From contig NZ_NJCX01000001.1 in assembly GCF_002632875.1 (NCBI RefSeq), positions 48,524 through 112,523 of the forward strand: a stretch of DNA of 64,000 bases, in the 5' to 3' direction. This stretch comes from Xenorhabdus kozodoii (GTDB lineage: Bacteria; Pseudomonadota; Gammaproteobacteria; Enterobacterales; Enterobacteriaceae). The notes beneath the pieces were generated by a model, which searched no databases, had not been told where the DNA came from, and saw nothing but the letters and a program-made list of their open reading frames with translations. Made by a program: the position numbers and the translations under genes. This document shows, one piece after another, positions 52,078 to 60,712 of this stretch; position 1 is the stretch's first letter; every line of letters starts with the position of its first letter.

Positions 52078-52407
52078 CTAATCTCCTGTGATTTCCGGTT
52101 TCGGGCAATATAAGGTATAGAGAGTGTGAAGCAATGTCAGAATGCGTTTGTCTTCAATACGATAGAAAATCTGTTTTCCTTCCCGCCGTGTTTGCACCAG
52201 ATTCAACCGCCGCATGACACCAAGTTGCTGTGACAAAGTGGGTTGGCGGATACCTACTGCTTCTTCAAGTTGTCCGACCGAGGCTTCTCCTTGGCTAAGC
52301 TGGCACATCAATAGTAAACGGTCGTCATTGGCAAGTGCGCGTAACACATCTGCCGCCCCTTCGGCAGCTTCCCGCATGGCTTGTTGTAAGGGGTTATTCA
52401 CGGTCAT
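52078..52407 (-). CDS. ArsR-family regulator, BigR/YgaV/SqrR-like
   Basis: 109 residues with a winged helix-turn-helix (ASVGQLEEAVGIRQPTLSQQLGVMRRLNLV, about 42-71). Cys in LLMCQLS and in TLYCPKPE stand where BigR/YgaV/SqrR proteins have the two Cys that form a di- or polysulfide bond with reactive sulfur species. So it is probably a persulfide-responsive repressor of the sulfur gene behind it (yeeE-like). The stop codon is 2 bp from the next start. Confidence 0.82.
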   Translation of the reverse strand: MTVNNPLQQAMREAAEGAADVLRALANDDRLLLMCQLSQGEASVGQLEEAVGIRQPTLSQQLGVMRRLNLVQTRREGKQIFYRIEDKRILTLLHTLYTLYCPKPEITGD

Positions 52408-52754
52408 TATATTCGCACCTTAATATTTTACTTTTTTATATAATATAATTTTATAAATTAAATGCAAGGGATGGAGGCGCTTTCATCTTCAGGATGCGTC
52501 TGATATCTCCCCCGCTGAGCGGGGAGATATCAACACTCACATAAGCGGCAACGTGGGCTGCTATGAATAAATATAATCAATATATTATTCTGTATTCTTT
52601 CCATTAAATTAGATTAATGAGTTTGATATTTTCAGTAAACAGTATGTACAATAAGTATACTGTAAAGTAAAAGCGGACTAAAATATTTAAGTATTGCACT
52701 CAACAATGAACCGTTATTTCACTGAAAATTGAGACTAAAACAAGAGAAAATAAA
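52408..52754. other. Intergenic region between the ArsR gene and the PAAR gene
   Basis: AT-rich divergent promoter region of 347 bp with a decayed palindromic repeat (52482-52552). No gene seen. Confidence 0.5.
52482..52552 (+). repeat. Decayed palindromic repeat, copy D
   Basis: CATCTTCAGGATGCGT and the central GATATCTCCCC…GGGGAGATATC stem are kept, but the terminal TATACC and GGTATA parts are lost. It is a partial relative of copies B, C and F. Confidence 0.65.
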
Positions 52755-53030
52755 ATGGCAAAAGGAAATTTTTTGACGGTTGGTGATAAAACGACATGTG
52801 GCGGCGCCATTCTGACCGGAAGTAGCAATATTAAATTTTATGGAAAACAGGCGGCAATTGAAGGTTCTGCCGTGACATGTGGAAGGTATTCGGGGAAATA
52901 TGCCATTGTGGGGGGCGTCGGCTCTTTCCTGGATAAAGGAATAAAATTAGCCGGCACATTAGATAGTCAGACTACTTGCCCCTGTCATTCTGGTCTTATC
53001 CATTCTATTCCTGATAGCTACCAAAAATAG
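52755..53030 (+). CDS. PAAR-domain protein (type VI secretion spike tip)
   Basis: 91 residues, no extension domain. It has the MAKGNFLTVGDKTTCGG start, the AVTCGRYSGKYAIVGG middle and TCPCHSGLIHS end of small PAAR proteins. Cys and His residues near the tip would bind a metal ion. PAAR proteins cap VgrG and carry effectors. No other type VI genes are in the window, so it is an orphan tip that would serve a system encoded elsewhere. Start ATG follows CAAGAGAAAATAAA. Confidence 0.85.
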   Translation: MAKGNFLTVGDKTTCGGAILTGSSNIKFYGKQAAIEGSAVTCGRYSGKYAIVGGVGSFLDKGIKLAGTLDSQTTCPCHSGLIHSIPDSYQK

Positions 53031-53155
53031 GCAGCAAAAATAGAGGTATTCAATATTATTTTGATAATTTGAATTTAATCCCAGGTTATTACTTATTTCA
53101 ACTGCATCACCTTTCAATTGATAATTATAATAAATTGAGGTGGTGCGATGAGATA

Positions 53156-53261
53156 TATACGCATTAAACTTCAAGTTGCAATTTACAACACGATATGAAA
53201 CCTGATTTCTCCCCGCTGCGCGGGGAAATACTAAGACGCATCTTGAAAGGCGATGGGTATA
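53156..53261 (-). repeat. Palindromic intergenic repeat, copy E
   Basis: Same orientation and layout as copy A, beginning TATACGCATTAAACTTC and ending GGGTATA. The central CTCCCCGC/GCGGGGA stem is shortened and the right part is rearranged. Confidence 0.82.
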
Positions 53262-53324
53262 GATGAATTATTGTGTTTTTATGCGTCCGTCATTGCCGAT
53301 TGCCTCTATCTCTATAATTGCTAT

Positions 53325-53369
53325 TATTATGACAATTTTTCGTTATAATTATCGAATATTGTCATAATA
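53325..53369 (+). promoter_or_regulatory. Operator/promoter of the hipBA-like operon
   Basis: TATTATGACAAT and ATTGTCATAATA form a perfect 12-bp inverted repeat around 21 nt that contain TATAAT. It ends 9 nt before the first possible start codon. HipB-type antitoxins bind such repeats to repress their own operon, so this is a likely autoregulatory site. Confidence 0.65.
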
Positions 53370-53387
53370 GTAACAGGAATGATGCCA

Positions 53388-53663
53388 ATGCTTTCTCTCT
53401 ATACTGCCTATGATGTGCAGCATGAACTAAAAGATTTTCTCAAGCGGCAACGTAAACAGCAAAAATCATCTGTCGAAGAGCTGGCTAAGCGTTCTGGTGT
53501 GCCGTATAGCACGATCAGAAAATTTGAGCGTACAGGAAATATTTCATTACGGCAGTTTCTTATGTTATTGGAAGCAATAGGTGAATTACGTCCACTACAT
53601 GAACTCACTAAGGAACGTAAGCGTGAACCCACCACGATTGCTGAGGTACTGAAAAATGCTTAA
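53388..53663 (+). CDS. HipB-like antitoxin (XRE helix-turn-helix)
   Basis: About 91 residues. A central XRE HTH (SSVEELAKRSGVPYSTIRKFE, about 28-48) marks it as a DNA-binding antitoxin. The 3' end overlaps the kinase gene by 8 nt. Three in-frame ATGs (53379, 53382, 53388) exist. AGGA at 53375-53378 spaces best to 53388. Probably neutralises the downstream HipA-like kinase and represses the operon through the repeat upstream. Confidence 0.82.
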   Translation: MLSLYTAYDVQHELKDFLKRQRKQQKSSVEELAKRSGVPYSTIRKFERTGNISLRQFLMLLEAIGELRPLHELTKERKREPTTIAEVLKNA

Positions 53664-54897
53664 TACACCATTGAATGTCAGAAGGAAGTTTTCTGATGGA
53701 AGTAACATGCTGGTAGGGCAATTGGTAGAAAATAAAGAGGGGGTTTATTTTCAATATGATGAGTCATATCTTGCCAGTCATCCGAAATCAATCTCTCCTT
53801 TTTTGATTAAGGCAGATACTGCATTACAAAAAGCGCCCAAAGAACCTCATTATGGGTTACATGGCGTTTTTGGTGATAGTCTACCTGATGGTTGGGGACT
53901 ATATTTAATGGATCGGGTGTTTCGGGCAAATGATCATAATCCCCAAATGGTGACGGCTTTAGAACGGTTGGCTTATATGGGTGAACAATGTTCCGGTGCG
54001 CTTTACTATGAGCCAGCAATGTCTTTTTCTGATCCTAATGAGAGAGATATCGATTTTATCACGCTTGGTAAAGAAGCCGTCAGAGAATTCGAAGGTATGG
54101 GATCTGACTTTCTTAACTCCCTTATGGATGCTAGCGGTTCTGGTGGTGCTCGCCCCAAACTCAATGTGACAAAATGTGCTGATGGTCGATTTTCAACCTA
54201 TGCTGATGCTATTGGGGAAAAACTGATTGTTAAATTGACATCAGATCGATTTTCTTTGAAACATTCAGAAAGTCTTGTTGAATATGCCTATATGAAAATG
54301 GCGAGAAATGTTGGAATTGAAGTACCTGATTTCGAACTATTGGATGCGGGAAATGGGCGCTTTTGGTTACAGCAAATGCGGTTTGATCGTTCGGAACAAG
54401 GCTGCTATCACATGATTTCAGCGTGTGGATTGCTGGATGTACCATTTAGAGAACCCTCTTTGGATTACATTGACTTGGTTAAAGTTACAAGGCTTCTGTG
54501 TGGGGTGGAGGAGGCTCAAAAACTGTTGAAACGTGCTTTGTTTAACTATCTCACCGTAAATCAGGATGATCACGCTAAAAATTTTGCTTATTTGTCTGAT
54601 GATTCTGATAATTGGCGACTTTCTCCGTTTTATGATGTGGTGTATATGCCATCCCTTTATAACGAGCATATGACTTCATTTAATGGCAATGATAGAGTAA
54701 TTACCCCTACAGCACTGGAGAAATTAGCTGGGCAAGCGGGATTTTCTGCTGTTACGCCTTTGATAAATATTCTTGAAGAGATTTATGACGAAACGTGTCG
54801 TTTTCAATCAATTGCCAAAGAGTTGGGAATCGATAAAGCATTAGCTACTACCATTGGCAAGCATATGGAGCAAAAATGGGTAGAACTGAAAATATGA
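53656..54897 (+). CDS. HipA-like serine/threonine kinase toxin
   Basis: 413 residues, somewhat shorter than E. coli HipA (440). The N-terminal HipA_N domain (about 10-110, GLHGVFGDSLPDGWG) is followed by the HipA_C kinase domain: GSGGARPKLNV (P-loop region), NYLTVNQDDHAKNFAY (catalytic Asp and Asn) and LSPFYDVVYM (metal-binding Asp). All look intact. E. coli HipA phosphorylates glutamyl-tRNA synthetase and causes persistence; the target here may differ. Translation is coupled to the antitoxin by overlap. Confidence 0.88.
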   Translation: MLNTPLNVRRKFSDGSNMLVGQLVENKEGVYFQYDESYLASHPKSISPFLIKADTALQKAPKEPHYGLHGVFGDSLPDGWGLYLMDRVFRANDHNPQMVTALERLAYMGEQCSGALYYEPAMSFSDPNERDIDFITLGKEAVREFEGMGSDFLNSLMDASGSGGARPKLNVTKCADGRFSTYADAIGEKLIVKLTSDRFSLKHSESLVEYAYMKMARNVGIEVPDFELLDAGNGRFWLQQMRFDRSEQGCYHMISACGLLDVPFREPSLDYIDLVKVTRLLCGVEEAQKLLKRALFNYLTVNQDDHAKNFAYLSDDSDNWRLSPFYDVVYMPSLYNEHMTSFNGNDRVITPTALEKLAGQAGFSAVTPLINILEEIYDETCRFQSIAKELGIDKALATTIGKHMEQKWVELKI

Positions 54898-54992
54898 CGT
54901 TATAGTGTTAATGACAACAAATAGCTAAAAGTTGTCGCATAGTCACAATTTTTGCGCTAAATATACCTGAAGGCGTTTTGCAGGGATAATGC

Positions 54993-55967
54993 TTATTGTA
55001 ACCATTTCTTAACGAACGCGTTTAACGGCATTGGGCGGTCAAAGTAATATCCTTGCAAATAATTGACAGAATAGTTCCTTAATTGATCGACTTGTTTCTG
55101 GTCTTCAACCCCTTCCGCCACAATTTCCAGATGCAATCTCAAGGCAAGATCAATGATATTTTCCACAATATGTTTTGAAACCGTATCAGTATCCATTTTG
55201 CTAACAAAATTATGTCCGATTTTGATTAGATTAATATTAAATTTTCTTAAATAGTTGTAATTAGAGTAACCTGTACCAAAATCGTCCAGAGCAATTAATA
55301 CGCCTAATTCATTCAACTTTTTAAATAGGCCAACAGTCTGATCATCGAGTTCCAACAATTCTCGTTCGGTAATTTCCAATATCAGTTTGACAGCGTTGTC
55401 TGGAAATGAGTTAAGAAAATTTTGGCAATCATTAACTAACTGAATATCCTTATAATGCCTTGCACTGATATTGAAATTAAAATGGAAGTGTGCAGGTAAT
55501 TGATGGGCAATGGGCGCAAAATAATCTCGCACTTGACTGATTAGGTTATGCGTTAAGGGAATAATCAAATCTGATTTTTCAATTTGGGCGATAAATTTAT
55601 TTGGCGCCAATAGACCAAGAGTCGGGTGTTGCCAGCGAACAAGAATTTCACAACCCATGATTTGATTGTTTTGACTGCAAATAATGGGCTGTATGTAGGG
55701 AATGAATTGCTTGTTTTTTATTGCTTTTTTCAGGCGATATTCTGGAATAGTAATGGTTTTGGTATGTTGATAAAAAAACACCGCAGAGATGAATGTAAGC
55801 AGAGACAGGAAAATAAATATACAGACTAATTCCCTATCTGGCTGGATATTATCCTGATAATTGGAAAATAATCCCCAGAATATAAATCCTGTGCTGGCAG
55901 TGATGGCAATGAATAACATCACAAATATCCGATACAGGGATCGGTATGATTTCAGATCCAGCCCCAT
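54993..55967 (-). CDS. Membrane-anchored EAL-domain c-di-GMP phosphodiesterase
   Basis: 324 residues. Two N-terminal transmembrane helices (about 12-33 and 45-65) are followed by an EAL domain (about 80-320). Active-site motifs are E-I-L in place of E-A-L (GCEILVRW), NISARH, EITERE, ALDDFGTGYSN, KIGHNF, EGVE and QGYYF.RP. The catalytic residues appear conserved, so hydrolysis of c-di-GMP is likely. The periplasmic loop is very short and lacks a sensor domain. A strong AGGAG site fits ATG 55967 better than 55970. It lies next to the yfiRNB and hms genes and on the same strand. Confidence 0.88.
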   Translation of the reverse strand: MGLDLKSYRSLYRIFVMLFIAITASTGFIFWGLFSNYQDNIQPDRELVCIFIFLSLLTFISAVFFYQHTKTITIPEYRLKKAIKNKQFIPYIQPIICSQNNQIMGCEILVRWQHPTLGLLAPNKFIAQIEKSDLIIPLTHNLISQVRDYFAPIAHQLPAHFHFNFNISARHYKDIQLVNDCQNFLNSFPDNAVKLILEITERELLELDDQTVGLFKKLNELGVLIALDDFGTGYSNYNYLRKFNINLIKIGHNFVSKMDTDTVSKHIVENIIDLALRLHLEIVAEGVEDQKQVDQLRNYSVNYLQGYYFDRPMPLNAFVKKWLQ

Positions 55968-56308
55968 CATTTCTCCTTTTTGATAAAGCTCATGACTTAA
56001 CAGTAGGCCTGTTATCCAAACTATGCAAAATTTTGTTAACTTATTGATTACAAAAAAAGAGGTTCTTTTTTTGAGAAAATAATCTTGGCTATGTTACAGG
56101 AAGAATTTAGCGACAGGAAATAGCGATATGGTTATACGGCAAGATTTGGGAAAAAAATCGCAAAATTGCTGGGGATGATCAAAATAAATCAATATTACCC
56201 GCCATCCGTGGCAAAATTATTATTTGATATATATCAATATATTGTCAGGTTTCTTGTCATAAATCGTATTGGGTTAAAATTTATTTGGCCTGATTTATCG
56301 CATGGCTA
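55968..56308. other. Intergenic region between yfiB and the EAL gene
   Basis: 341 bp, AT-rich, no credible gene. It would hold the promoter of the EAL gene. No clear terminator after yfiB is seen. Confidence 0.45.
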
Positions 56309-56794
56309 TTACGGTGCCGTTATCACAATGGCAACCCGGCGATTTTCCGCCCGACCTTTTGAGCTTCGGTTATCGGCGATAGGTTGGCTTGGGCCTAATC
56401 CACGGGTTGTCAGATTGGTGCGCTGCATGCCTCCCCGTGTCAGTGCGTCTGCCACTGTGTTAGCTCGTTTCAACGACAATTGATTGTTGTAACTCACTTC
56501 TCCATAGTTGTCAGTATGACCATCAAGGCGTGCGTGGTAGATACCCACTTTAGATAACACATTGGCGAGTTCTTTTAATCTTGCCTCACCTTCCGGGCGT
56601 AAATGAAATTGGTTGTTACCAAACAACACTTTTTCTGACAGGCCAAATAGCCAGCCTTCATCAGTTTGTCGAAAGCCTTGTTGCTTAAGGGCAGCGATTT
56701 GTGCGGCTGTCAACGCCGCTTTATTCTGGCAGGCGCTGAGAAAGAACATGCCGATCAATGCAAAGATAAAGACATAATAACGGTTTCTGCTCAT
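56309..56794 (-). CDS. yfiB: OmpA-like peptidoglycan-binding lipoprotein YfiB
   Basis: 161 residues. A lipoprotein signal ends at LSAC (Cys about 21). An OmpA-C domain follows, with DGHTDNYG, NQLSLKRANTVADAL and GRAENRRVAI. In Pseudomonas and E. coli, outer-membrane YfiB sequesters the periplasmic inhibitor YfiR and so frees the diguanylate cyclase YfiN. Overlaps the cyclase gene by 4 nt. Confidence 0.92.
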   Translation of the reverse strand: MSRNRYYVFIFALIGMFFLSACQNKAALTAAQIAALKQQGFRQTDEGWLFGLSEKVLFGNNQFHLRPEGEARLKELANVLSKVGIYHARLDGHTDNYGEVSYNNQLSLKRANTVADALTRGGMQRTNLTTRGLGPSQPIADNRSSKGRAENRRVAIVITAP

Positions 56795-58053
56795 AGGGGA
56801 GTCCTTGATAGATAGTTTAATTTTGTTGTATCAGCGGAATACCAGCCCCCGCCTCGTTGTTTTATGTGATACATCGCCGCATCAGCTTCAGAGAGTAGTT
56901 GATCTGCCGTTAGCTCACCGTTGGATAATGCAATGCCGATGCTAAGTGTGATACGCAGGTGCTGCCCGTTCGGGAGGAGAATGGGGGTATCCATGGCATG
57001 GATAATATTTTTTGCGACGCGTTCTGCATCTTCCAGGTTGGCAGAAGGCAACAGAATAGCGAATTCATCTCCGCCAAGTCGGGCAACGGTATCTGTTTTT
57101 CTTACCCTGCGCTTTAAGGTGGCGGCAATTGTGACAAGGACGTGATCGCCGGCAGCATGCCCGTAGATATCGTTGACATATTTCAACCTGTTGCCATCAA
57201 TAAATAATATCGCTGCACTTTCACGCATAAATTTATCGTTCATGACCGTGGAAAGGACACGTTCGAAAGTTGCCCGATTTGGCAGGCCGGTCAGGGAATC
57301 ATGTTGTGCTTGCCAGGTTAAAGCCGCTTTTTCTGTTTGCAGATGGTGTTGCCATTCTTCCAACTCTTCTAGCAGGTGATTGAAAACCTGACTTAATTCA
57401 TGCAGTTCGGCAATATGGGCGGAAGGTACACGTCGTGAAAATGCCCGTCGTTGCCGCACATCATGGGCGACGGCCGTAATGTTTTGCAAAGATCTGACGA
57501 TGCCATCGTGCATACGCAATGAAAGGTAAAGTGAAATGACGGCGCTGAACAGCAGGCAGGCAAATAGCACCAGCAGAGCCTGATAAATAAATTTGATGAT
57601 GTGATCGCTGTTCCCCATTAACCAGACTGATCCTACTTTTTGCTGATGGTGATAAATAGGCAGGATCAGCGGTTCAGGAAAAAGCCAATGCTCAACCAAT
57701 TTCTTGAAATTACCCGTGCGACTCTCCTGATCAGCCTGCCAACTCGCTAACACCTGTTGCCTGGCATCAAAAATCTTCGCTTCTGTAAAACCATCGTGAA
57801 CCGCAATCATTTCCAATATTTCATTGGCGGCGGTTTTATCCTGAAAAACAACTGCCGCCTGTGCTGTATGGGCAATGGTGGCGGAGATCAGCTTTAAACT
57901 GTTTTCGGCATATTTCTGCATGGCAAGCAGTGCCAGTAAGGATAAAAACAAGCCGACAACGGATAAGATGATAAAGGTAATAACCAAATGGATCCGGTGA
58001 AAAGCCTGACGTAAAGTAGGGCGCGATGGCATGAGTGAATAACGTTTTTTCAT
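56791..58053 (-). CDS. dgcN: Diguanylate cyclase DgcN (YfiN) with HAMP and GGDEF
   Basis: 420 residues. A transmembrane helix (about 20-45), a CHASE8-like periplasmic domain, a second helix (about 160-182), a HAMP region and a GGDEF domain. The active site reads RLGGDEFAILL and an RKTD inhibitory site stands five residues before it, so product feedback is likely. Aligns with E. coli DgcN along its length (QKYA.., SWxxD, HWLFPEPLI, RRVP..RIAE). Makes c-di-GMP, held off by YfiR. Confidence 0.93.
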   Translation of the reverse strand: MKKRYSLMPSRPTLRQAFHRIHLVITFIILSVVGLFLSLLALLAMQKYAENSLKLISATIAHTAQAAVVFQDKTAANEILEMIAVHDGFTEAKIFDARQQVLASWQADQESRTGNFKKLVEHWLFPEPLILPIYHHQQKVGSVWLMGNSDHIIKFIYQALLVLFACLLFSAVISLYLSLRMHDGIVRSLQNITAVAHDVRQRRAFSRRVPSAHIAELHELSQVFNHLLEELEEWQHHLQTEKAALTWQAQHDSLTGLPNRATFERVLSTVMNDKFMRESAAILFIDGNRLKYVNDIYGHAAGDHVLVTIAATLKRRVRKTDTVARLGGDEFAILLPSANLEDAERVAKNIIHAMDTPILLPNGQHLRITLSIGIALSNGELTADQLLSEADAAMYHIKQRGGGWYSADTTKLNYLSRTPL

Positions 58054-58058
58054 ACAGA

Positions 58059-58655
58059 TTATTCCACCTTGCGGGCCAATTGCAGGACATTCGGATGTAC
58101 GCGCACACCGCTACGCGTCAGAATATCAAGATTGAGGTTAAATGTTGCCTGAGTACTGTTAATGTTGAGGCAAAATGCGCTACCCATTTCACAGTTCGGG
58201 TTATTTTCAGCAATGGTAAGCAATGGCTTGTCATGTTTCAGGCTAATCACTTGATGTTGAAGTTGTGGATCAATCTGGCCATAGTAAATGACATCACATC
58301 TTTCTATGAGTTGTTCTACGTTGAAACTCAGGGTTTCTACTTGCAGTTCTGTGTGATCAGAAATCATATCAATGTGGGTTAAGGCATGAATATATTTGGA
58401 TGGAGGAACCAGACATAAATGCAGGGTCGTGGGTGTCATAGGCCAATGGGTATAACTGATAATTCCAGCAACGACCCGCGCAACATTTTCATTGAGCGTT
58501 ATTTTTTCATGAGTATCAGGCATAGCCATGACTGCTGAATGACATGTGACGGTGATTAAGCATAAGGTCATCAATACCCGTAGAAATAATCTGGAAACAT
58601 AACGTTTAAAAATATTACGTTTACAAAGATGATGAGTCCGTTCAATCACTTTCAT
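58059..58655 (-). CDS. yfiR: Periplasmic inhibitor YfiR of the diguanylate cyclase
   Basis: 198 residues. A long hydrophobic leader (about 22-44) ending in SAVMAM looks like a signal peptide; a start further in is possible. The mature part shows ISYTHWP, LCLV, CDVIYYG and SGVRVHPNVLQLARK, as in the YfiR family (DUF4154). Cys residues in ENNPNCEMGSAFCLN may form the redox-sensitive disulfide. First gene of yfiR-dgcN-yfiB. Confidence 0.88.
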   Translation of the reverse strand: MKVIERTHHLCKRNIFKRYVSRLFLRVLMTLCLITVTCHSAVMAMPDTHEKITLNENVARVVAGIISYTHWPMTPTTLHLCLVPPSKYIHALTHIDMISDHTELQVETLSFNVEQLIERCDVIYYGQIDPQLQHQVISLKHDKPLLTIAENNPNCEMGSAFCLNINSTQATFNLNLDILTRSGVRVHPNVLQLARKVE

Positions 58656-58958
58656 AACGAGTTCCAGTATTTGCCGTTCATAGTGTAAATAATCGTGTTG
58701 AGGTTATTGATAAAATCTATCCTCAGCCAGAACCTATCTCATTAAGGAAATAATGCTAAATGAGATAGGTTGTAAAGCCGTTGTTTTCTACATGTAATTA
58801 TTGCTAATCTAATTTATACCAGTCGCCTTTCAAGATGCGTCTTATATCTCCCCGCGTAGCGGGGAGATATAAGCACTCTCATTGTCTTGCAAACTGCAAC
58901 TTGAAGTTGGATTGGTATATAACCTTTAAATGTAATTTCATTGGTAATAGATAGATCG
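58656..58958. other. Spacer between hmsS and yfiR
   Basis: 303 bp with repeat copy F (58815-58919) and a 13-bp inverted repeat AACCTATCTCATT / AATGAGATAGGTT (58731-58743 and 58759-58771). The latter could end the hms transcript or shape the yfiR promoter. Confidence 0.55.
58815..58919 (+). repeat. Palindromic intergenic repeat, copy F
   Basis: Complete element from TATACC to GGTATA, very close to copy C, with a few substitutions (for example TAGCGGGGAGATATAAGCACTC region). Confidence 0.88.
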
Positions 58959-59384
58959 CTATTTCTGTATTGGTACATCTTCGTGGATTCCTATTATATG
59001 TCCATGATTATCATAAGTGATACTGGAAACTTTGCTTTGCCTTAAGGCATCTAACAACCTTTGATCCAACATAAAACTCTGTGCCACCTCAGCGTGAGTT
59101 AACGCAGGTCGATGGCGACGGCGTTCGATCTTAAAACGGTGTTGGTTATATTTTGCCCAAGCAATGAGCAAGAATGCATTAAATATGGCAATGGCTATAT
59201 AAAGGCCGATAGCACCTAATTCCGAGGTAAATAATGTCGAAGTAAAAGGTCTGGGACCATTATGGGAGGCGTTAAATCCCACCACGAATAAATAGATAAA
59301 ACCCACCCAAGCCAGCACAGTCAACAGGATATCAATTAAACGAAGCGATAATCTTTGCTCGGTAAAAATCAAGGGATCTTTCAT
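58959..59384 (-). CDS. hmsS: PNAG synthase auxiliary subunit HmsS (PgaD-like)
   Basis: 141 residues with two transmembrane helices (about 15-38 and 52-75) and a cytoplasmic basic tail with RFKIERRRHRPALT. PgaD/HmsS binds c-di-GMP together with the synthase and stimulates polymerisation. Start overlaps hmsR by one base (TAATG). Confidence 0.88.
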   Translation of the reverse strand: MKDPLIFTEQRLSLRLIDILLTVLAWVGFIYLFVVGFNASHNGPRPFTSTLFTSELGAIGLYIAIAIFNAFLLIAWAKYNQHRFKIERRRHRPALTHAEVAQSFMLDQRLLDALRQSKVSSITYDNHGHIIGIHEDVPIQK

Positions 59385-60712
59385 TATTCGATTCTCTCTA
59401 TTCCCCTGTCAGGGCTTTCCCAGCGGGCACGTTTTCTGTGTACTTTGAGCATCACTTTGGGAAAAGATATCAAGGTCGTAAATAGGTTTATCATCCAATA
59501 AACCATCGGATACCAAACTATCCAAAACAGCGATGAAGCTACCTGTTTTTCATAGCGTCGTTCAATTATCAGGCTGACGGTAAATTGGATCAGACAGGTA
59601 GCCGCCAACACCAGCCCCGTATACCCCGGTGGAAATAGGGTATAGACACGAATGTTTTCCGGTAATGTGATAAACATGCCGAGGAAAAATAAAATGATCG
59701 AAAGGGCAAATGTAAATGACCAGATAACAGAACAGCAGAATTCGGCAAATAACACCCACATGCGGCGGTATTGCCATGACCACAATTGCCGCAGGTTTTT
59801 CAGGAAAACTTCGGCTCCCCCCTGCGCCCAGCGTAACCGCTGCTTCCATAATCCCCGTAGGGTTTCAGGCATCAAGATCCAGCAAATAGCACGAGGCTCA
59901 AAAAAGATAGACCAATGGCGTAACTGGAGTTTCCAACTCACATCAATATCTTCTGTGATCATGTCATTACTCCAATATCCTATGTCAGCCAGTGCCCTGC
60001 GATTAAAGGCGGCAACCACACCTGAAACGGTGAAGACCTGACCATAAACCCGTTGGGTACGTTTGATCAGGCCGATGATGGAAGAAAATTCGCCAACCTG
60101 AATACGACCCACTAAGGTGGAGCGTGTGCGCACACGGGGATTACCTGTAACAGCGCCAACGCGGGGGTGATCAATCATAGGCTTGACCAGCCAAACCGCC
60201 GCATCGCGATCCAACAGGGCATCGCCATCAATGCAGATCAGATAATCACTTTTCGCGGCAGCAGCACCGGCCTGAAGCGCAGTGGCTTTGCCCTGGTTCT
60301 GTTTCAGGTGTATCACTCTCAAGGCCTGATGTTGTTTTGCCATGATATTGAGTTCATCCGCAGTGCTATCGGTTGAGCCATCATTGATTGCAATCACTTC
60401 AATATTGGGATAGCGCTGGTTCAATGCGGCCAGCAGTGTTTCGCGAACATTTGGCCCTTCGTTGTAGCAAGGGATCAAAATGGAAATCAGGGGCTCACCT
60501 TCAAGGTGAGGGACTTCTTGATCAACAACTTTCCAATGCCTTTCCCGATAGAGCCAGAAGTAGATCCCCCCTGAGATCCAGATGGCCGACATAAATAATG
60601 GCCAGAAAAAGACAAAGTTCAGCATGACTTCACCAGTAAAGGTGACGGCGATGCCAAAAGGAATACTCAATACAAGGCAGAGCACGATAAAAGCAATAAT
60701 ACGATCAATCAT
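59384..60712 (-). CDS. hmsR: Poly-beta-1,6-N-acetylglucosamine synthase HmsR (PgaC-like)
   Basis: This GT2 membrane glycosyltransferase uses UDP-GlcNAc. 442 residues. Two N-terminal helices are followed by the catalytic domain: [28 protein letters not shown] (DxD), TEDIDVSW (catalytic base Asp) and QRLRWAQGG. Three or more C-terminal helices follow. I took ATG 60712, giving the E. coli-like length and MIDRI start; the frame is open to 60754 inside hmsF. It overlaps the hmsF stop by 8 nt. Confidence 0.93.
   Translation of the reverse strand: MIDRIIAFIVLCLVLSIPFGIAVTFTGEVMLNFVFFWPLFMSAIWISGGIYFWLYRERHWKVVDQEVPHLEGEPLISILIPCYNEGPNVRETLLAALNQRYPNIEVIAINDGSTDSTADELNIMAKQHQALRVIHLKQNQGKATALQAGAAAAKSDYLICIDGDALLDRDAAVWLVKPMIDHPRVGAVTGNPRVRTRSTLVGRIQVGEFSSIIGLIKRTQRVYGQVFTVSGVVAAFNRRALADIGYWSNDMITEDIDVSWKLQLRHWSIFFEPRAICWILMPETLRGLWKQRLRWAQGGAEVFLKNLRQLWSWQYRRMWVLFAEFCCSVIWSFTFALSIILFFLGMFITLPENIRVYTLFPPGYTGLVLAATCLIQFTVSLIIERRYEKQVASSLFWIVWYPMVYWMINLFTTLISFPKVMLKVHRKRARWESPDRGIERIE

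Larger units (their letters stand above)
53031..53387. other. Intergenic region between the PAAR gene and hipB-like gene
   Basis: It contains palindromic repeat copy E (53156-53261) and the operator-like inverted repeat of the toxin-antitoxin pair (53325-53369). No ORF is supported. Confidence 0.55.

Noticed and set aside
51748-52113. 121-codon plus-strand ORF
   Set aside because: Antisense to the YeeE remnant and the end of the ArsR-type gene, both of which show clear family motifs.
53144-53265. Possible CRISPR-like repeat
   Set aside because: The repeats are dispersed single copies with no spacer array; no cas genes seen.
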